DNA from: an uncultured Prevotellaceae bacterium
GTDB lineage: Bacteria > Bacteroidota > Bacteroidia > Bacteroidales > Bacteroidaceae
Length of the DNA: 7,770 nucleotides
NCBI GenBank assembly: GCA_902775075.1
Contig: CACYKX010000159.1
Span: 1-7,770, forward strand
Direction: 5' to 3'
Below the pieces are notes generated by a model. That model saw nothing but the letters and a program-made list of their open reading frames with translations. It did no database searches and was not told where the DNA came from. Positions within the stretch are counted from its first letter, which is position 1, and every line of letters begins with the position of its first letter. Positions 5,238 to 7,770 of the stretch are shown here, piece by piece. Made by a program: the position numbers and the translations under genes.

Positions 5238-6419
5238 ATGAAGATAACACATATACTTGAGTGCGCCGGTGGTGTCGAGCGGTATCTTGAGATGCTTGCA
5301 CCTCGGCTGAAAAAGAAAGGAATTGGGCAGTCGATCGTTTGCTCACATTCTGTTAATCTCGACAAACTGAAAGACAGTGCTGATGCCTGTTATGTTACAG
5401 ATATGCGACAGACGTTCAATCCTTTGGCTGTGGTAAAAATTATCAGACAGGTGCGTAAGGCTATAATAGCTTCTCATCCTGATATTGTTTATTGCCATAG
5501 CAGCTTTGCCGGGGTGTTCGGCCGCCTAGCTGCCATCGGTACACATTGTAAGGTGGTGTACAATCCTCATGGGTGGGCATTCAACATGCGTAGTGTATCG
5601 GCTCAGAAGTTGATGGTCTTTCGGAAGATGGAACAAATATTTGCCCCTATGACGGATAAGATTGTGTGCATATCCGAGACAGAACGTGAGTCGGCCCTAT
5701 ATAATAATGTGGCACCGGAAGATAAACTTGCATTAATACCGAATGGGATTGATATTGATGCAGTAAGGTCAGCTATTCCTGTAAAACGCTCCGAGCTGGA
5801 TATTGCTGAGGACGCTTTCGTTGTCGGCATGGTAGGCAGGCTGTCAGCCCAGAAAGCTCCTGATGTATTCATTAGAGCAGCGGAGATGATTCATAAGGAG
5901 ATACCGAACTCAGCATTCGTTATTGTCGGGGATGGCGAGCAGCGAGAGGAAATCGAAGATTTTGCACGGGCACACGGACTTAATCTTGTAGTGACAGGAT
6001 GGACTGACAAGCCTTATAGCTATCTTAAAGACTTTGATGTAGCTATGCTCCTATCCCGTTGGGAGGGTTTTGGTCTGGCTATTGTCGAGTATATGGCAGC
6101 GGAGAAGAATGTAGTAGCAGCCAGGACTGATGCAATACCCAGTCTCGTAGATGACGGTGTTGACGGATTCTTAGTTGACGTTGACAACGCTGAACAGGCT
6201 GCTGACAAGGTGCTGTGGCTTCATACGCATCCAACAGAGGCAATGGATATGCGAAAGAAAGCTTTACAGAAGGTTATGATGAAATATGATATCAATCGTG
6301 TGGTAAATCAACATATAGACATGTTTAATAAACTAATCCCAGTGGGGGGGGCAAAACAAAATAAGGCTGTGATTCTTACACCTGCCTTCCTCAGTAATAA
6401 AGAAAGGAGGGCAGCATGA
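5238..6419 (+). CDS. Family 4 glycosyltransferase (GT-B fold), first copy
   Basis: This 393-residue protein is a predicted retaining glycosyltransferase of the capsule assembly pathway, cytoplasmic or membrane-peripheral. The N-terminal Rossmann domain has MKITHILECAGGVERY at 1-16 (GGVERY acceptor loop), PDIVYCHSSFAGVFGRLAA at 81-99 and NPHGW at 109-113. The C-terminal donor domain has IPNGID at 167-172, GMVGRLSAQK at 197-206, VGDGEQR at 230-236 and EGFGLAIVE at 276-284, where E276 and E284 form the E-x7-E motif, then GFLVD. The ATG at 5238 starts exactly at the first beta strand. A G8 tract at 6344-6351 (residues 369-371) precedes a 20-odd-residue tail not typical of the family: one inserted G would end the protein at residue 375, one lost G at 377. 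The stop overlaps the next gene's ATG by four bases. Donor sugar is not predictable. Confidence 0.93.
   Translation: MKITHILECAGGVERYLEMLAPRLKKKGIGQSIVCSHSVNLDKLKDSADACYVTDMRQTFNPLAVVKIIRQVRKAIIASHPDIVYCHSSFAGVFGRLAAIGTHCKVVYNPHGWAFNMRSVSAQKLMVFRKMEQIFAPMTDKIVCISETERESALYNNVAPEDKLALIPNGIDIDAVRSAIPVKRSELDIAEDAFVVGMVGRLSAQKAPDVFIRAAEMIHKEIPNSAFVIVGDGEQREEIEDFARAHGLNLVVTGWTDKPYSYLKDFDVAMLLSRWEGFGLAIVEYMAAEKNVVAARTDAIPSLVDDGVDGFLVDVDNAEQAADKVLWLHTHPTEAMDMRKKALQKVMMKYDINRVVNQHIDMFNKLIPVGGAKQNKAVILTPAFLSNKERRAA
6344..6351 (+). repeat. G8 homopolymer tract inside the first GT4 gene
   Basis: Eight G bases span codons 369-372 (GTG GGG GGG GCA). A +1 slip gives GGC AAA ACA AAA TAA, a stop 4-5 codons on. 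A -1 slip reaches TGA six codons after the tract. Either change removes the last 16-18 residues and moves the stop codon about 40 bases upstream of the next start, abolishing the ATGA overlap. Variability is inferred from the tract type, not observed. Confidence 0.7.
6405..6410 (+). promoter_or_regulatory. Strong Shine-Dalgarno-like AGGAGG before the second GT4
   Basis: AGGAGG lies five bases before the ATG at 6416, within the 3' end of the first GT4 gene. The other genes in the window have no such motif, as is usual for Bacteroidetes, where Shine-Dalgarno use is weak. Here it supports the choice of 6416 as the start. It may let the second GT4 be translated independently of the upstream gene, which would matter if the G8 tract slips. 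Confidence 0.5.
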
Positions 6420-7519
6420 AGATACTTCACGTCGGTCAGATGATTGGAGGCCTGGATATTTATATACGAAATTCCATCGTCTACAACAAAGAAGATAATG
6501 ACTATGTAATTGTCTGCGGCGACGAGGACAAGCACAATCCCGTCATGAGAGGTAATAAACCTGTTCGTGAATATCACATCTCCCTTTATCGCAGTCTTAA
6601 TCCCTTCAAGGATTTAAAAGCTCTTTTGCAAACTGTTAAGATCATCAAGAAAGAGAAGCCTGATGTTATCCACTGTCATAGTGCCAAAGGAGGCGTAATC
6701 GGTAGAACAGCCGGTTGGTTGACACATACCCCTACATGCTATACACCCCATGCCTTCTCGTACTTGTGCACACCCTCGAACCTGAAAAGGAAAATATATC
6801 TTGTCATTGAGAAACTGACTAAATTTAGGACGTTCGTGCTTGCTTGCTCTGAATCGGAACAGCAAATGGCAAAGAAGGAAGTAGGTTATGATGAACGGCA
6901 TGCATTGGTATGGCACAATGCCGTCCCTGACGCATCATTGGAACAAGGCAAGAAGGTTGATCTGGATTTTCCTTATGCGTGTTACATTGGCAGACCCAGC
7001 TATCAAAAGAACGTATTATTTTTATTGGACATTATCAAGGAAACCAAGGACAGAGGATGCCGCTTGAAGTTTATACTGTTAGGCGTAGGATACCATTCAC
7101 CAGAATTGGCCGAAGTAAAACATAAGATACAAGAGTTGCACATAGCAGACAATATCATGCTAATGCCGTGGGTTAGTCATGCCGACTGCATGGAATATGT
7201 AAGGAAGTCCTCGTTTTACTTGTCGACGGCGATTTATGAAGGCTTACCATTGGCTGTCATTGAGGCTATGTCAGTTGGAAAGGCCATTGTTGCAAGCAAT
7301 GTCGTAGGAAATAAGGATTGTGTGAAGAATGGCGTCAATGGTTATCTGCTGCCAATGAACGTTAGCGATTTCGCAGACAAAATTGTGGAACTTGCACAAA
7401 ATGACGAACTTCGAAACAATATGGGCAAGGAATCGCGCGAGTTGTTCATCGAAGAGTTCTATATAGAGAATAGAATACATTTGTTACAAGAAAAGTATGA
7501 GGAGATCATTTCTCAGTGA
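6416..7519 (+). CDS. Family 4 glycosyltransferase (GT-B fold), second copy
   Basis: This 367-residue protein is a retaining glycosyltransferase, predicted to add another sugar to the same repeat unit. Motifs in order are MKILHVGQMIGGLDIYI at 1-17 (the glycine loop, with LDIY instead of the common VERY), KPDVIHCHSAKGGVIGR at 81-97, YTPHAF at 109-114, a degenerate HNAVP at 167-171 in place of IPNGVD, YIGRPSYQKN at 190-199, and EGLPLAVIE at 275-283, where E275 and E283 are the E-x7-E pair, then VKNGVNGYLLP. Length and domain order are those of a complete GT4. It overlaps the previous gene by four bases (ATGA) and the next by 23 bases. It is diverged from the first GT4, so they are not recent duplicates. 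Acceptor and donor are unknown. Confidence 0.93.
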   Translation: MKILHVGQMIGGLDIYIRNSIVYNKEDNDYVIVCGDEDKHNPVMRGNKPVREYHISLYRSLNPFKDLKALLQTVKIIKKEKPDVIHCHSAKGGVIGRTAGWLTHTPTCYTPHAFSYLCTPSNLKRKIYLVIEKLTKFRTFVLACSESEQQMAKKEVGYDERHALVWHNAVPDASLEQGKKVDLDFPYACYIGRPSYQKNVLFLLDIIKETKDRGCRLKFILLGVGYHSPELAEVKHKIQELHIADNIMLMPWVSHADCMEYVRKSSFYLSTAIYEGLPLAVIEAMSVGKAIVASNVVGNKDCVKNGVNGYLLPMNVSDFADKIVELAQNDELRNNMGKESRELFIEEFYIENRIHLLQEKYEEIISQ

Positions 7520-7770
7520 GTACATTATTTTCTTACGTTGGTGCCTGCATCCAGCTGGTAATATTCCAGCCTGCACCTCCACCATCAATTGGCAAGAGCT
7601 TTTAGCTTTTGCCAAGAGACAGACCATCGTCGGAATCTACTGGCATGGGATTCAGAGGCTTGGAGATATTCCCAATAAACCTTCCGAGGATGATGTAATG
7701 GATTGGATGGGCAATTATACAAAGATTGTCCGACGGAATGTTAAGACTGACGAGGCCATTGAGAAACTGA
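7497..7770 (+). CDS. Nucleotidyltransferase-like protein, N-terminal part (partial)
   Basis: A frame open to the window edge starts at ATG 7497, inside the end of the second GT4 (23-base overlap in another frame), and gives 91 codons without a stop. The sequence resembles the N-terminus of Bacteroidales nucleotidyltransferase-family proteins (NTP_transf_5-like) found in polysaccharide loci: EYIIFLRWCLHP at 8-19, INWQELLAFAKRQTIVGIYW at 30-49, GIQRLG at 51-56, NKPSEDDVMDWMGNY at 60-74. The catalytic G-S-x-D-x-D region would lie beyond the window, so the enzyme class is not confirmed here. These proteins are proposed to transfer a nucleotide to a sugar or protein; their role in capsule synthesis is not established. 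The start at 7497 is the only ATG upstream of the conserved block; an alternative non-ATG start slightly downstream, outside the overlap, cannot be excluded. Confidence 0.75.
   Translation, partial: MRRSFLSEYIIFLRWCLHPAGNIPACTSTINWQELLAFAKRQTIVGIYWHGIQRLGDIPNKPSEDDVMDWMGNYTKIVRRNVKTDEAIEKL
7589..7615 (+). other. 12-bp stem with triloop inside the nucleotidyltransferase-like gene
   Basis: TTGGCAAGAGCT (7589-7600) and AGCTTTTGCCAA (7604-7615) pair over 12 positions around a TTT loop. The single imperfection is a G.T position that would be a G-U wobble in RNA. It falls about 90 bases into the gene, over the conserved WQELLAFAK codons. No U-tract follows, so a classical terminator is unlikely. 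It may simply reflect the codons for that peptide. Confidence 0.5.

Overview
The window reads as the inside of a capsule, exopolysaccharide or O-antigen gene cluster from a Bacteroidales bacterium, most likely Prevotella/Segatella or Bacteroides. This assignment is inference. It rests on moderate-to-low GC by eye, mostly absent Shine-Dalgarno motifs, the gene families present, and a nucleotidyltransferase-like N-terminus at the right edge of a type I associate with Bacteroidales surface-polysaccharide loci. Every supported gene is on the + strand, and most are packed with 4-base overlaps or gaps of a few bases, as in one long operon. No rRNA, tRNA, CRISPR array, transposase or clear promoter was seen.

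Layout: 1-120 is the C-terminal end of an unidentified gene. 123-188 is a 21-codon scrap that looks like the extreme N-terminus of an OLD/RecF-type AAA ATPase. 229-1293 is a family 2 glycosyltransferase. 1298-2479 is a polysaccharide pyruvyl transferase-family protein. 2476-3684 and 3739-4950 are tandem paralogues of the ferredoxin plus FrhB-like (so-called coenzyme F420 hydrogenase beta subunit) family. 4956-5231 is a broken or chimeric glycosyltransferase 2 remnant. 5238-6419 and 6416-7519 are two family 4 glycosyltransferases. 7497 to the window end is the start of a nucleotidyltransferase-like protein that overlaps the preceding gene by 23 bases and is open at the edge.

Working model: the glycosyltransferases assemble the repeat unit on the cytoplasmic side of the inner membrane. 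The pyruvyl transferase-like protein and the two iron-sulfur/flavin-type oxidoreductases probably form a sugar-modifying module whose chemistry is not settled. F420 is not expected in this lineage, so the family name should not be read as cofactor use.

The most notable signals outside the gene calls are: a perfect 15-bp inverted repeat ending one base before the start codon of the second oxidoreductase; two G8 homopolymer tracts in the 3' parts of two genes, where a one-base slip would truncate the product; a patch of near-identical DNA shared by the paralogous oxidoreductases that suggests gene conversion or recent partial duplication; and gene scraps on both sides of the 229-4950 block that mark recombination junctions, consistent with cassette exchange.
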